64,000 bases of DNA, taken from assembly GCA_016218705.1 (NCBI GenBank), contig JACRDC010000083.1, positions 54,620 to 118,619 on the forward strand. The letters run 5' to 3'. Numbering within the stretch: the first letter of the stretch is position 1; each line of letters starts with the position of its first letter. The notes beneath the pieces are model-generated. The model was not told the origin of the DNA. It saw only the letters and a program-made list of their open reading frames with translations, and made no database searches. Both the position numbers and the translations under genes were made by a program. This document shows positions 63,838 to 64,000 of this stretch, one piece after another. Source of the stretch: Desulfarculus sp. GTDB lineage: Bacteria; Desulfobacterota; Desulfarculia; Desulfarculales; Desulfarculaceae.

Positions 63838-64000
63838 CTTGTACCAAGTTGCGATCAACCGAGTAGTTTGATCGCAACTTGGTATGCGGGCCATGGATCC
63901 ACCCCAAGCAAACTGCGTTTGCTTGGGGACCCCGGGGAATGGCCCGCCGGGCGCGAAAGCGCCCGGGAGGCCGGGCAAAACCACGTTTTTGCCCGGCCGA
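63838..64000. repeat. Composite palindromic intergenic repeat, copy C
   Basis: ACCAAGTTGCGATCAA with TTGATCGCAACTTGGT is followed by CCCCAAGCAAACTGCG with TTTGCTTGGGG. Next come GGCCCGCCGGGCGCG-AAA-GCGCCCGGG and GCCGGGCAAAACCACG with its return TTTTTGCCCGGC, up to the window edge. The second module matches copy B and the last two match copy A, but the order differs. No gene is seen here. Confidence 0.72.

Overview
The window is about 64 kb of GC-rich bacterial chromosome with tightly packed genes. It has no rRNA, tRNA, CRISPR array, prophage or transposase that I can see. The gene content suggests an anaerobic Desulfobacterota (deltaproteobacterial) relative, perhaps Desulfarculales-like: a Tat-exported soluble [NiFe] hydrogenase, a short anaerobe-type ThiC, several radical SAM enzymes and many PAS/REC sensor kinases. 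This placement is inference from gene content only.

Layout. 1-3.2 kb (minus strand): a compact locus that looks like a RiPP (ribosomally made, modified peptide) cluster. It has a 20-residue precursor-like peptide ending in CKCKSSC with its own promoter and terminator, a Cys-rich 107-aa protein, a radical SAM/SPASM maturase with a possible N-terminal recognition domain, and the start of another gene cut by the window edge. A second radical SAM protein lies upstream. 3.2-10.9 kb: housekeeping genes (methyltransferase, geranylgeranyl-reductase-type flavoprotein, FtsB, TPR protein, EF-P, MetE-like protein, DUF898 membrane protein with an M48 protease, NYN nuclease). 11-18.6 kb (minus): parB-parA, then secF-secD-yajC-tgt-queA. 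18.7-22.3 kb: small zinc-ribbon protein, a membrane protein, a Yip1 protein and an adenylate/guanylate cyclase. 22.5-26.2 kb (minus): [NiFe] hydrogenase small and large subunits, then a hairpin attenuator, then maturation protease, HypC and a zinc-ribbon protein. 26.2-26.9 kb: an AT-rich divergent promoter island. 26.9-28.9 kb: a fused Mg-chelatase-type AAA/VWA protein behind a translationally coupled leader ORF.

28.9-43.5 kb is one minus-strand run of seven signalling genes: an NMT1-type sensor without a kinase, a V4R protein, a soluble hybrid kinase with HPt, an HD-GYP response regulator, a 1570-aa kinase with four tandem periplasmic binding-protein domains, a single-domain response regulator and a second hybrid kinase. 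No DNA-binding output domain is present, so c-di-GMP hydrolysis is the only visible output. 43.6-55.6 kb (minus): P-type cation ATPase, membrane-embedded spermidine-synthase-like protein, DEAD-box helicase, lipoprotein, XdhC, universal stress protein, and an mlaE-mlaF-mlaD lipid-transport operon. 55.7-63.7 kb (plus): a TPP riboswitch controlling thiD-thiC, then birA, a BirA operator and bioB-bioA-bioF-bioD, forming a vitamin B1/biotin block.

Composite palindromic repeats recur between genes (about 3.8, 11.0, 19.1 and 63.9 kb). A related palindrome sits inside a stem-loop of the TPP riboswitch. The most promising undescribed system is the peptide/radical SAM locus at the left edge. The seven-gene signalling operon is second.
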